Assembly: GCF_005435165.1 (NCBI RefSeq)
Contig: NZ_SGUC01000022.1
Coordinates: 1 to 50,312, forward strand
Direction: 5' to 3'
Source of the DNA: Halorubrum sp. GN11_10-6_MGM
Lineage (GTDB): Archaea > Halobacteriota > Halobacteria > Halobacteriales > Haloferacaceae
Length of the DNA stretch: 50,312 bases
Positions 24,571 through 33,247 of this stretch are shown here, piece by piece (within the stretch, counting starts at the first letter, position 1; the number at the start of each line of letters is the position of its first letter). Under the pieces are notes generated by a model that worked only from the letters and a program-made list of their open reading frames with translations, searched no databases and had not been told where the DNA came from. Both the position numbers and the translations under genes were made by a program.

Positions 24571-26637
24571 CTACTCGCCGGAGCGCTCGGCGTCGCCGCG
24601 CCCGTCGCGGGTCGACGGAGCGGTCTCGGCCAGCGCGCGGTCGAAGTGGTCGCGGCCGACCGTCGGCTCGGCCGCCGGTCCGTCGTCGACGATGGCGTCC
24701 TCGATCGCGAGCAGCCCGGCCTCGCGGACCAGCGCCGCGAGGTCGCCGCCGCTGTAGCCGCCGGTGCGCGCGGCGAGGGCGTCGAGGTCCACGTCGGCGG
24801 CGACGGGCGTCTCTCGCGCGTGTATCTCCAGGATCTCGCGGCGCGCGTCTCGGTCGGGGAGCGGCGTCTCGACCGCCTTCTCGATCCGGCCCGGCCGGAG
24901 CAGCGCCTCGTCGATGCTCTCCGGCCGGTTCGTCGCCGCGATGACGGCGACGTCGGTCAGCGGCTCCAACCCGTCGAGTTCGGTGAGGAGCTGCGAGACG
25001 ACGCGCTCGCCGGCGCCCGTGTCGTCGCCGCTGCGCCTCGGCGAGACCGCGTCGACCTCGTCGAAGAAGATCACCGCCGGGGCGTTCTCGCGCGCGGTGG
25101 CGAACAGGTCCCGGACCGCCTTCTCGGACTCGCCGACGTACTTGTCGAGCAGCTCGGGGCCGTTCACGGGGATGAAGTTCGCGTCGCTGAGGCTCGCCGC
25201 CGCCCGCGCGAGCAGCGTCTTCCCGGTCCCCGGCGGGCCGTACAGCAGCACGCCCGAGGGGGGGTCGATCCCCAGCTCCGCGAAGCGGTCGGCGTACTCC
25301 AGCGGCCAGTACACCGCGCGCACCAGCTCGCGCTTGGCGTCGTCGAGCCCCCCGACCTCGTCCCAGCCGACCGCCGGGAACTCGACCGTGACCTCCCGGA
25401 GCCCGCCGGGTTCGACGTCGTCGAGCGCGGCCTCGAAGTCGGCCAGCCGGATCGCGGTCCGCCCCTCGCGGCGGACCGCCCGCTCCAGCGCCGCGTCCGC
25501 GAGGGCGGTCAGGTCGGCGAACACGTAGCCGTCGAGCCGCGCGGCGATCGCCTCGAAGTCGACGTCCATCGCGAGCGGCGCGCCCTCGCAGAGCGCTTCG
25601 AGCGCCGCGGCGCGCTCGCCGGTCGTCAGCGGCGCGACCGCCAGTTCGCGGTCGAACCGCCCGCCGCGGCGCAGCGCCGACGGGACGCCGTCCGGGTCGG
25701 TCGTCGCGCCGATCACGACCGTCCGGTCGCCCGCGCGGAGCTCGTCGACCGTCGACCGGAGGCGGTCTGCGAGCGCGGAGTCGCCGCCGTCGGTTCCGAG
25801 CGCTTCGAGGTCGTCGAGGAGGACCACGGTCGGCTCGCCGGTCGGGACGGCCTCGACCAGCCGATCGAGCCGCTCGGACCGGTCCCCCGCGCGCTCGCCT
25901 CGGAGCCGGGCCGCCGAGACGCGGACGAGCGCGGCGTCGGTCGCGGCCGCGACGGCCTCGACGAGCGTCGTCTTCCCCGACCCGCGCGGCCCGTGGAGGA
26001 GCAGTCCCAGCGTCGGGTACCCCGCGGCCTCGAACGTCTCGGCCGCGTCGAACCGGGTCACGGCCGCGTCGCGGAGGCGCTCGAACGTCGCCGTGGGGAC
26101 GAACTCGTCGCCCGTGCCGGTGCCGCCCGAGCGCTCCGTGACGACCGACGGCTCGCTCTCGTCGGCCGCGACGGTGATCTCGGTCTCGTCGGTGACGACC
26201 GCCGGCGACGCGGGAGTCACGTCCCGCACGTCGAACCGGAGCGTGAGCGCGCCGCCGAGGCGGGTGACCTCGACCGCGTCGCCGACGGCGACCACCCGCC
26301 GATCGAGCCGGCGACGGACAGCGTCCTCGCTCCGCTCCACGTCGATCGACTGGCGGAGGCGCAGGGCGACCGACGACGCGACCGGGAGGGTCGACGGCGT
26401 CACGGTCGCGGTCTCGCCCGCGTCGAGTCCGGCGGTCCGGCGGAGCCCCTCGGGGAGGAAGACGCCCGGCGAATCGACGTCGACGCGGACGACCGGGGCG
26501 ACGACGCGGTGGACGCCCTCGACGACCGCCGCGTCGCCGGGACCGATCCTGACGTCGGCGAGGACCGCCTCGGGGAGCCCGACGCGGTCCTCCGGAACCG
26601 ACGTGGAGGGAGCCCTGACGGGGACCCGCACGCTCAT
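24571..26637 (-). CDS. CDC48-like AAA+ ATPase with degenerate first ring
   Basis: A 688-aa protein laid out as CDC48/VAT: an N-terminal substrate-binding domain (about 1-140), then two AAA domains. D1 has a non-standard Walker A, HGPRGSGKTTL (216-223 core), and Walker B TVVLLDDLEAL with Asp for the catalytic Glu. D2 is canonical: LLYGPPGTGKTLLARAAA, VIFFDEVDAVSPRR, and AATNRPESIDEALLRPGR. So D2 probably hydrolyses ATP, while D1 may only bind it. The family unfolds proteins for degradation. I start at the ATG 26637 (MSVRVPVRAP); the frame stays open far upstream but overlaps bat. It sits between bop and bat, divergent from bat. Confidence 0.9.
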   Translation of the reverse strand: MSVRVPVRAPSTSVPEDRVGLPEAVLADVRIGPGDAAVVEGVHRVVAPVVRVDVDSPGVFLPEGLRRTAGLDAGETATVTPSTLPVASSVALRLRQSIDVERSEDAVRRRLDRRVVAVGDAVEVTRLGGALTLRFDVRDVTPASPAVVTDETEITVAADESEPSVVTERSGGTGTGDEFVPTATFERLRDAAVTRFDAAETFEAAGYPTLGLLLHGPRGSGKTTLVEAVAAATDAALVRVSAARLRGERAGDRSERLDRLVEAVPTGEPTVVLLDDLEALGTDGGDSALADRLRSTVDELRAGDRTVVIGATTDPDGVPSALRRGGRFDRELAVAPLTTGERAAALEALCEGAPLAMDVDFEAIAARLDGYVFADLTALADAALERAVRREGRTAIRLADFEAALDDVEPGGLREVTVEFPAVGWDEVGGLDDAKRELVRAVYWPLEYADRFAELGIDPPSGVLLYGPPGTGKTLLARAAASLSDANFIPVNGPELLDKYVGESEKAVRDLFATARENAPAVIFFDEVDAVSPRRSGDDTGAGERVVSQLLTELDGLEPLTDVAVIAATNRPESIDEALLRPGRIEKAVETPLPDRDARREILEIHARETPVAADVDLDALAARTGGYSGGDLAALVREAGLLAIEDAIVDDGPAAEPTVGRDHFDRALAETAPSTRDGRGDAERSGE

Positions 26638-26807
26638 GCTCCGCGGGCTCGGCCGAAGGGGTGCTCGTCGGTGGCAACGGTCGGCGCCATGACTCGACCG
26701 TGGCTCGGCGAGCCAAAAGGGACTCGGCCTAACTGGACAGTCGCTGCCCGGCGCTCGGTCGCTCGGCCGATCGGGCGACGGCTCAGGTCCTCGGAACACG
26801 GGCGACC

Positions 26808-26814
26808 GTTTAAC
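26808..26814 (+). promoter_or_regulatory. TATA-like box of bat
   Basis: GTTTAAC centred 28 nt before the bat ATG; suggests a leaderless bat transcript from the 201-nt space shared with the divergent ATPase gene. Confidence 0.55.
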
Positions 26815-26838
26815 TCGACCCGGCGCGAAGGATCGCTC

Positions 26839-28842
26839 ATGGCGAACGCACGAGCGCTCCTTGTCCACCCAGAAGCGGGGAGCGATCGGATCGAGACGGC
26901 GCTCGGCGCCGCGGGGTTCGACGTGACCCGCACGGACACCGCGGCGTCCGCGGTCGCGAAGGCGACGACCGGCGAGTACGACTGCGTCGTCAGCGAGTAC
27001 GCGCTGGCCGGCGACGACGGGGTCGCCCTCGCGAGCGCGATAGAGGAGTCCGACGCCGGCGTGCCCGTCGTGATGTTCACGGCGACGGACGAGGAGGGCG
27101 TTCCGGAGGCCGCCTTCGAGAGCGGCGTCGACAGGTTCCTCCAGAAGAACGGGTCGGCGTCGATCGAACGGCTCGTCTCCGACGTCTCGACGGTCTGTTC
27201 TGCGGTCCCGACCTCGGAGCCGCGACAGGACGTCTCCGACCACGAACCGACGGCGTCGGAGGTGCGGCGGGCCGTCGAGGACGCCCCGATCGGGATCAGC
27301 ATCAGCGATCCCGACCTCCCGGACTACCCCCTCGTGTACGTCAACGGCGCGTGGGAGGACCACACCGGCTACCCGGTCGAGGAGGCGCTCGGACGCAACC
27401 CCCGGTTCCTCCAAGGGCCGGGGACGGACCCGGAGACCGTCGCGGAGATCGCGGAGGCGCTCGGGAACGAGGAGCAGGTGACCGTCGAGATCCGGAACTA
27501 CCGGCGCGACGGCACGCCGTTCTGGAACGAACTGACGGTCGCACCGGTGTACGACGAAGACGGCGAGCTGGCCCACTACGTCGGCTTCCAGAACGATATC
27601 AGCGACCGGAAGGAGGCGGAGCGGCTCGCCGAGGAGCGCGCCGAGAAGCTCGCGACGGAACGCCGCTCGCTCGACAGGGTCCTCGGCCGGGTGAACGGGC
27701 TGTTCGCCGACATCAGCCGTATCCTCGTCGAGAACCGTGACTCGGGCGTCATCTCGGAGCGCGTGTGCGAGGTCGTCGCCGGAGAGCCGGGGTACGCCGG
27801 CGGGTGGATCGGCGAGGTGTCGTCGGCGACCGGTCGGCTCGAGATACGCGCCGCGAGCGGCGTGTCGGTCGAGCCCGGCGCGACGTACGAGATCGACGAG
27901 ACGCCGAGCGAGGTGCGGGAGGCCATCGAGACCGAAACGAGCCACAGCGGGTCGATAGAACGCGTCGCCGACGGACCGCTCGAACCGGAGTCCGCCGGCG
28001 GGCGGCGGCTCCTCGTCGTGCCCCTCACCTACGGGGAGCGGCGGTACGGGCTGTTGGGGATCTACGGCAGCGGCGCGGACGTGCTCGACCGCCGGGAGCG
28101 GCGGGTGTGCGAGTCGGTCGGGAAGATGATCGCGAACGGGCTCCACTCAATCGAGACGACGGAGATGCTCACGACCGACCGCGTCGTGGAACTCGTGGTC
28201 GAGATCCGAGACCCGGCGGCGGCGCTCGCGCGGATCGCCGACGCGGTCGGCGGAGAGGTGGAGCACCTCGGGACGACGCGGCTCGACGACGACGCCTGCG
28301 AGCTGTACTTCCGCGCGGACGGCGAGGACCCGGACCTCGACGAGCTCGCCGCCCTGCCGCTGGTCGAGTCGATGCGGACCGTCTCCGAGACGAGCGACGG
28401 CGTCAGCTTCGCCGTCACCGTCACCGAGTCGCCGCCGCTCACGCAGCTGGCCGACCACGGCGGCGTCGTCGCCGAGGCGACCGCGACGCCGGAGGGAGCG
28501 ACCCTGACGATCGAGGCGCCGCCGGAGCACGACGTCCGGTCGATCCTCGACGTGCTCCGCGACGAGTACGCGGGCGTCGAGCTCCGGTCGCGCGTCGAGC
28601 GCGAGAGCCGTGACCGCACCGTCGCGGAGTTCGCGGCGGCCGTCGACGAGCGACTCACCGAGCGACAGCGCGCCGCGCTGAAGACCGCCGAGCTGAACGG
28701 CTACTTCGAGTGGCCGCGACCGGTCGACGGCTCGGAGATCGCGGCGCAGATGGGGATCACGCGACAGACGTACCACCAGCACCTCCGCGCGGCCGAGCGG
28801 AAGCTGGTCGAGGCGTACGTCGACCCCCGATCGAGCGAATGA
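26839..28842 (+). CDS. bat: Bacterio-opsin activator Bat
   Basis: A 667-aa transcription regulator of the bop regulon. Order: an N-terminal receiver-like domain (about 1-120) in which the phospho-acceptor Asp is replaced by Glu53 (VVSEYALAGDDG); a PAS/LOV-like domain (about 140-270) with GRNPRFLQG, Pro188 standing where LOV domains have the flavin-adduct Cys; a coiled linker; a GAF domain (about 295-450); and the BAT-associated domain plus HTH_10 (LTERQRAALKTAELNGYFEW, then SEIAAQMGITRQTYHQHL). The length is near that of Halobacterium Bat. It probably binds the UAS upstream of bop. Input may be redox or phosphorylation-independent, given the altered residues. The stop overlaps the next ATG. 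Confidence 0.95.
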   Translation: MANARALLVHPEAGSDRIETALGAAGFDVTRTDTAASAVAKATTGEYDCVVSEYALAGDDGVALASAIEESDAGVPVVMFTATDEEGVPEAAFESGVDRFLQKNGSASIERLVSDVSTVCSAVPTSEPRQDVSDHEPTASEVRRAVEDAPIGISISDPDLPDYPLVYVNGAWEDHTGYPVEEALGRNPRFLQGPGTDPETVAEIAEALGNEEQVTVEIRNYRRDGTPFWNELTVAPVYDEDGELAHYVGFQNDISDRKEAERLAEERAEKLATERRSLDRVLGRVNGLFADISRILVENRDSGVISERVCEVVAGEPGYAGGWIGEVSSATGRLEIRAASGVSVEPGATYEIDETPSEVREAIETETSHSGSIERVADGPLEPESAGGRRLLVVPLTYGERRYGLLGIYGSGADVLDRRERRVCESVGKMIANGLHSIETTEMLTTDRVVELVVEIRDPAAALARIADAVGGEVEHLGTTRLDDDACELYFRADGEDPDLDELAALPLVESMRTVSETSDGVSFAVTVTESPPLTQLADHGGVVAEATATPEGATLTIEAPPEHDVRSILDVLRDEYAGVELRSRVERESRDRTVAEFAAAVDERLTERQRAALKTAELNGYFEWPRPVDGSEIAAQMGITRQTYHQHLRAAERKLVEAYVDPRSSE

Positions 28843-29297
28843 GCCCGACGGCGGGCGACGACCCCTTCGCCGCGAGCGACGCGATCGTCGTCGCGGCCGA
28901 CCCGGAGGCCGTGTTCGCGTTCCTCGACGACCCCGAGAACCACGCGACTATCACGCCCGGTCTCGGCGACGTGCGAGACGTCGAACCGCTCGCGAACGGC
29001 GGGAAGCGCCTCTCGTACACCTACCGGACGGCGGGGATCGGGATCGACGGCGAGATCGTCCAGACCGTCCACGAACCCCCGAAGCGCCACGTCTTCGAGC
29101 TCCGCGGCCGGCTCACTGGGACCATCGACCTCGAACTCGAACCCGTCGACGGGGGGACGGAGTTGACGTACGCCGCGACGTACGACCTGCCGGAGAGCGC
29201 GCTCACGAGGGTCGGCGCGCCGATCGTCCGCCGGTTCAACGAGCGGCAGCTCCGGGCCGCGCTGGAGAACGTCGCTGCGGCGTTCGACGCGGAGTAG
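28839..29297 (+). CDS. SRPBCC (START-like) family protein
   Basis: A 152-aa protein with the polyketide cyclase/START-like layout: beta strand AIVVAADPEAVFAFLDDPENHATITPG, a series of amphipathic strands, and a long C-terminal helix (GAPIVRRFNERQLRAALENVAAAF). Such proteins bind hydrophobic ligands in a deep cavity. The ATG overlaps the bat stop by 4 nt, so it is translationally coupled to bat. This hints at a role in carotenoid, retinal or lipid handling linked to purple-membrane formation, but that is inference from position only. Confidence 0.85.
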   Translation: MSPTAGDDPFAASDAIVVAADPEAVFAFLDDPENHATITPGLGDVRDVEPLANGGKRLSYTYRTAGIGIDGEIVQTVHEPPKRHVFELRGRLTGTIDLELEPVDGGTELTYAATYDLPESALTRVGAPIVRRFNERQLRAALENVAAAFDAE

Positions 29298-29375
29298 CGG
29301 AGACGACCGAGAGACGGCGAGCCGATCGCCTTCGGCGTGCGAACTATTAAGCGTGCGATGGCCTAAGCGGAAGGC

Positions 29376-30512
29376 ATGGATCCGATCACCCTCCAATCCG
29401 GCCTCGGCTTCGGGCTCGTGAGCGTCGGCCTGCTCGCGCTTTTGCTCGTGGTCGTCACGCTCTGGCAGTCGTTCGAGATCGTCGACGCCTACGAGAAGAA
29501 GACGCTCACCGTCTTCGGCGAGTACCGGAAGCTGCTCGAACCGGGTATCAACCTCATCCCGCCGTTCGTCTCCCGAACGTACCCGTTCGACATGCGGACC
29601 CAGACGCTCGACGTCCCCCGTCAGGAGGCGATCACGCGGGACAACTCCCCGGTGACCGCCGACGCGGTCGTCTACATCAAGGTGATGGACGCCAAGAAGG
29701 CGTTCCTCGAAGTGGACGACTACAAGAAGGCCGTCTCGAACCTCGCGCAGACCACCCTCCGCGCCGTCCTCGGCGACATGGAGCTCGACGACACGCTGAA
29801 CAAGCGCCAAGAGATCAACGCGAAGATCCGCAAGGAGCTCGACGAGCCAACCGACGAGTGGGGGATCCGCGTCGAGAGCGTCGAGGTCCGCGAGGTCAAC
29901 CCCTCGAAGGACGTCCAGCAGGCGATGGAGCAGCAGACCTCCGCGGAGCGCCGTCGGCGCGCGATGATCCTCGAAGCGCAGGGGGAACGCCGCTCCGCCG
30001 TCGAGCAGGCGGAGGGTGACAAGCAGTCCAACATCATCCGCGCGCAGGGTGAAAAGCAGAGCCAGATCCTCGAAGCGCAGGGGGACGCGATCTCGACCGT
30101 CCTCCGCGCCCGCTCCGCGGAATCGATGGGCGAACGCGCCATCATCGAGCGCGGCATGGAGACCCTCGAAGAGATCGGCAAGGGCGAGTCCACCACCTTC
30201 GTCCTCCCGCAGGAGCTCACGAGTCTGGTGGGCCGCTACGGCAAGGCGCTCTCCGGCTCCGACGTCCAGCAGATGGAGGGGCTCGACGGGAAGGAGTTCG
30301 ACGACGACACCCGGAAGATGCTCGGGCTCGACGACATCGACGAGATCCTCGGCCAGATCGAGCAGTCCGCGGAGATGGACGTCGAGGAGTTGGAGAAGGA
30401 GGCGGAGGCGGTGAAGTCGGGCGACGCCGGCGCGAACATCAAGTCCGCGGACGAGGTCATCCAGGAGATGGACGACGAGGAGGCGGCCGCGGAAGTCGAG
30501 AAAGAAGAATAG
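29376..30512 (+). CDS. SPFH/Band 7 (stomatin-prohibitin-like) membrane protein
   Basis: A 378-aa protein anchored by an N-terminal span (GLVSVGLLALLLVVVTLW). The SPFH domain (about 40-200) reads VFGEYRKLLEPGINLIPPFV, then QTLDVPRQEAITRDNSPVTADAVVYIKV in outline. A coiled coil rich in EAQGERRSAVEQAEGDKQSN repeats (about 205-265) and an acidic tail follow. SPFH proteins form large membrane rings or microdomains and often control membrane proteases. The TATA-like TATTAA at 29345-29350 is 28 nt upstream. The usual NfeD partner is not adjacent. The acidic tail of about 60 residues after the coiled coil is longer than in bacterial stomatins. Confidence 0.93.
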   Translation: MDPITLQSGLGFGLVSVGLLALLLVVVTLWQSFEIVDAYEKKTLTVFGEYRKLLEPGINLIPPFVSRTYPFDMRTQTLDVPRQEAITRDNSPVTADAVVYIKVMDAKKAFLEVDDYKKAVSNLAQTTLRAVLGDMELDDTLNKRQEINAKIRKELDEPTDEWGIRVESVEVREVNPSKDVQQAMEQQTSAERRRRAMILEAQGERRSAVEQAEGDKQSNIIRAQGEKQSQILEAQGDAISTVLRARSAESMGERAIIERGMETLEEIGKGESTTFVLPQELTSLVGRYGKALSGSDVQQMEGLDGKEFDDDTRKMLGLDDIDEILGQIEQSAEMDVEELEKEAEAVKSGDAGANIKSADEVIQEMDDEEAAAEVEKEE

Positions 30513-30600
30513 ATCCGCGCGAAGCGAGGCGGTAACCGCGTTTTTCGCCGCTCACCGTCACGAGCGAAGTGCTTTTGTCGAGGCGTCGGCTACTACGGCC

Positions 30601-31212
30601 GTGACAGAGGGGTTCGACGGGCAGAAGCGCGAGACGCTCCGGCGGTTCGCCGCGGTCGGAGCCGCGGCGCCGTTCGTCGGAACCGCGAGAGCGGACGACG
30701 GCGTCGACGACACCAACGAGACGCGGGAGGCGATCCGCGGCTACGTGCCGACGACCCCCGGCGCGCACTTCTCGAAGCTCCGCGACGACCTCCGTCTCGG
30801 CACCGGCGAGGCGCAGTACCACCTCCGGAAGCTGGAGGCGGCGGGCGCGATCGAGTCGGAGAAGGACGCCGACTACCGCCGCTTCTTCCCCGCCGGACGG
30901 TTCGACGAGACCGACAAGCGGGCGCTCGGCTACCTCCGCCGGGAGACGCCGCGCGGGATGGTCCTCGCGCTGTTGCGCGACCCCGACGCGACCGGCGCCG
31001 ACCTCGCGAGCGCCCTCGGCGTCTCGCGCCCGACCATAAGCGCCGCGGCCGCCGACTTGGAGCGCGCGGGCCTGCTCGACCGGACCGACGGCTACGCGCT
31101 GACCGAGCCGGAGCGGCTGCTCACGCTCGTCGTTCGCTACGCCGACTCCTTCGGCGCCGAGGCGGTCGCGTTCGCCGACGACGCGGCGTCGCTGGTCGCG
31201 TACGACCCGTGA
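30601..31212 (+). CDS. Winged-helix transcription regulator with a Tat-like N-terminus
   Basis: A 203-aa protein with two winged-helix regions: about 42-100 (TTPGAHFSKLRDDLRLGTGE, QYHLRKLEAAGAIES) and about 108-180 (GMVLALLRDPDATGADLASAL, then GVSRPTISAAAADLERAGLL). The N-terminus TLRRFAAVGAAAPFVGTARA looks like a twin-arginine-type signal or signal-anchor, odd for a DNA-binding protein. The GTG start at 30601 is supported by GCTTTTGT at 30571-30578, 27 nt upstream; no ATG is available nearby. A membrane-associated one-component regulator is one reading. It stands alone downstream of the SPFH gene. Confidence 0.78.
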   Translation: MTEGFDGQKRETLRRFAAVGAAAPFVGTARADDGVDDTNETREAIRGYVPTTPGAHFSKLRDDLRLGTGEAQYHLRKLEAAGAIESEKDADYRRFFPAGRFDETDKRALGYLRRETPRGMVLALLRDPDATGADLASALGVSRPTISAAAADLERAGLLDRTDGYALTEPERLLTLVVRYADSFGAEAVAFADDAASLVAYDP

Positions 31213-31240
31213 GACGCGCCCCGTCGCGGGCGGTCCCCGT

Positions 31241-31513
31241 TCAGGCCGTGACCATCCACGTCGTGCCCGACGAGTAGCCCCACTTCTCGACGTCGACGTC
31301 GGTGGCGGCCTCGGCGACCGCGCCCATGTTCGCGCCGACCTCCTTCGCGGAGAGTCCGAGGTCGTCGGCGATCAGCCGCGACTTGAAGTACGTCCGGTCG
31401 GCGGCGTTCTCCCGGAGGTATCCCAGGATGCGCGCCTGCTTCGCGGAGAGTCCGTCGGATTCGACCGAGACGACGCCCTGTTCCGCGACCGCGTCCGAGT
31501 GGACCGTGCTCAT
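31241..31513 (-). CDS. Small winged-helix-like haloarchaeal protein
   Basis: A 90-aa protein. Residues about 22-88 (LSAKQARILGYLRENAADRTYFKSRLIADDLGLSAKEVGANMGAVAEA in outline) form a helix-turn-helix-like unit ending in a short wing (KWGYSSGTTWMVT). I believe it belongs to a haloarchaeal DUF family with this conserved ending. It may bind DNA and regulate transcription; no target is evident. I start at ATG 31513; the frame is open further upstream, but similarity to the fold begins within the short form. Confidence 0.8.
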   Translation of the reverse strand: MSTVHSDAVAEQGVVSVESDGLSAKQARILGYLRENAADRTYFKSRLIADDLGLSAKEVGANMGAVAEAATDVDVEKWGYSSGTTWMVTA

Positions 31514-31736
31514 ACAGACACCACGTCGGGATCCCGCATAAGGCGGTTGGTACGTCAGGTTAACGCGCCGCAGTCGTGCGGTCTTACGCGCTGGAGGGGT
31601 CGAGACGGCCGGTCGATCGCCGCGTTTGGGTACGGCCTTCGAACCGCTTCGCACCCGGAGACCGGGACGGTCCGGCGGCGCGACACCCGCCGGAGAACCG
31701 GGAGAGTACGGCGGCGCGACACCCGCCGGAGAAGCG

Positions 31737-32321
31737 TCAGTACAGCCCGGACACGAACAGGCCGAGCGCGCCGCTCACCGCGGTCGCGAGCGCCTCGGAC
31801 CGATCGACGCGACCGTTCGTGAGCGCGCCGGCGGCGCCGCCGCGCTTCGCGATTCCCTCGGTGTCGAGGAGGTCGTCCATCACCGGACCGAGTTCGCTCC
31901 CGTCGTCGATGCGGGCGGCGACGTCGGCCGGGAGTGCGAGGGACGGGCCGGCGCCGCGGCCGACACGGTCGCCGTCGGTCACCGCCGCCCACATGATCAG
32001 GTAGCGATCGTCGGCGCCGTCGAACTCCGCGACACCGCCCTCGATCCCGACGCCGAGGTCGTAGGCTGCGGCGCGGTCGGCTCCCGCACCGTCGATCGGG
32101 TCCGGGTCGAGAACCGCCGCGGCGCGGTTCTCCGCGCCTGCGATCGTCTCCGCGTGGCCGGTCGGCTGTTCGCTCACGCCGGAGTCGACGGGGACCGACT
32201 CGACCGCGACACCCGTCGGGTCGCCCGGAAGGTCGGCGTCCGCCGCCGCACCGAGCGCCAGTTCGACCGCGCGCCGCTTCACCGGGTTGCCGCTGCCGAC
32301 GCCGACTCGCAGGGTGGTCAT
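31737..32321 (-). CDS. Inosine/xanthosine triphosphatase (DUF84 / YjjX-like)
   Basis: A 194-aa nucleotide-pool cleaner that hydrolyses non-canonical purine NTPs (ITP, XTP). Family features: LRVGVGSGNPVKRRAVELAL at the start, VPVDSGVSEQPTGHAETIAGAENRA, DLGVGIEGGV, and PADVAARIDDGSELGPVMDDL. Its ATG overlaps the end of the upstream BtuF-like gene by 4 nt, so they are co-translated though functionally unrelated at first sight. A 220-nt space to the previous gene contains no supported feature except short direct repeats GGCGCGACACCCGCCGGAGA at about 31677 and 31713. Confidence 0.9.
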   Translation of the reverse strand: MTTLRVGVGSGNPVKRRAVELALGAAADADLPGDPTGVAVESVPVDSGVSEQPTGHAETIAGAENRAAAVLDPDPIDGAGADRAAAYDLGVGIEGGVAEFDGADDRYLIMWAAVTDGDRVGRGAGPSLALPADVAARIDDGSELGPVMDDLLDTEGIAKRGGAAGALTNGRVDRSEALATAVSGALGLFVSGLY

Positions 32322-33118
32322 GCCTCGGCGTCGTCGCCCGCGGCCGAAAACGCCTCGGGATGGAGCAAGCGCGCCAGTCGCTCGACGCCGTCGAGGAGCG
32401 CGGGGCTCGGCTGGTTGAGGAGGGAGTCGTCGAGGACGTGGACCGGCGCGTCGACGGCCCAGTCGCGTTCGGCGACGGTCGCGGGGTCGACGCGGTCGCC
32501 GTGCCCGCAGACGTGGACGACCACGTGGTCGGGGTCGGCCCGCTCGACCGCGGCGGGGTCGACCTCGCGGGAGCGCTCGCCGGGGTCAGCGAAGGGGTAC
32601 CGCCCGCCCGCGGCGCGGACGGCGTCGGGGACCCAGTTGCCGGCCGCCATCGGCGGGTCGGACCACTCCTCGCAGTAGACGGTGGGGCGGGGGCGGCCGG
32701 CGACGGCGTCGGCGATCCGGTCGAGCCGGTCGCGCGCGTCGGTCGCGAGTCGCTCGCCGGCCTCGGGGCGGCCGACGTCGGCACCGCGGGCCGCGAACGC
32801 CTCGACCGCGTCGTCGAGGGTCTCCGGCTCGCGGTGTGCGACGGCGAGGCCGCGCTCGCGGCAGTCGTCCGCGAGGTCGGACTGGAGGCCGTCGCTCGTG
32901 AGGACGACGTCGGGGTCGAGGGCGGCGACGCGGTCGAGGTCGGGGTTCAGCCAGCCGCCGACGGCGTCGGGAGCCCCGGTGCGGTGCGCGGAGCCGGCGT
33001 CCGCGTCGGACGGGAGGTCGCAGTGGTGCGTGACGCCGACGAGGCGGTCGACCGCCCCGAGCGCGGCGACCGTCGCGGTCGCGCTCGGGGCGAGGGAGAC
33101 GACGCGGGGCTCAGTCAT
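32318..33118 (-). CDS. BtuF/TroA-like metal-chelate or cobalamin-binding protein without signal peptide
   Basis: A 266-aa class III substrate-binding fold: VVSLAPSATATVAALGAVDRLVG, then LNPDLDRVAALDPDVVLTSDG, and PTVYCEEWSDPPMAAGNWVPD. Such proteins normally feed an ABC importer for vitamin B12 or iron chelates from outside the membrane. This one starts directly at MTEPRVVSLAP, with no secretion signal or lipobox, and has no ABC transporter nearby, so a cytoplasmic cobalamin or cofactor-binding role is more likely. It is translationally coupled (4-nt overlap) to the XTPase gene downstream. Confidence 0.85.
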   Translation of the reverse strand: MTEPRVVSLAPSATATVAALGAVDRLVGVTHHCDLPSDADAGSAHRTGAPDAVGGWLNPDLDRVAALDPDVVLTSDGLQSDLADDCRERGLAVAHREPETLDDAVEAFAARGADVGRPEAGERLATDARDRLDRIADAVAGRPRPTVYCEEWSDPPMAAGNWVPDAVRAAGGRYPFADPGERSREVDPAAVERADPDHVVVHVCGHGDRVDPATVAERDWAVDAPVHVLDDSLLNQPSPALLDGVERLARLLHPEAFSAAGDDAEA

Positions 33119-33247
33119 AGCCCGTGGTCGGGGCGCGAACGGCGCAAGCGTTTCGGTCGGATGCTTTGAAACGAGCGACGGAAGGGGTCATCGAGAGACT
33201 CTGAGACACAAAACATGAATATGTAGGCGCGACGGAAAACAGACGAT

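Noticed and set aside
24571-28146. CDC48-like gene extended far upstream through bat (1191 codons)
   Set aside because: The extension is antisense to bat and non-homologous; the ATG at 26637 begins the recognisable N-domain.
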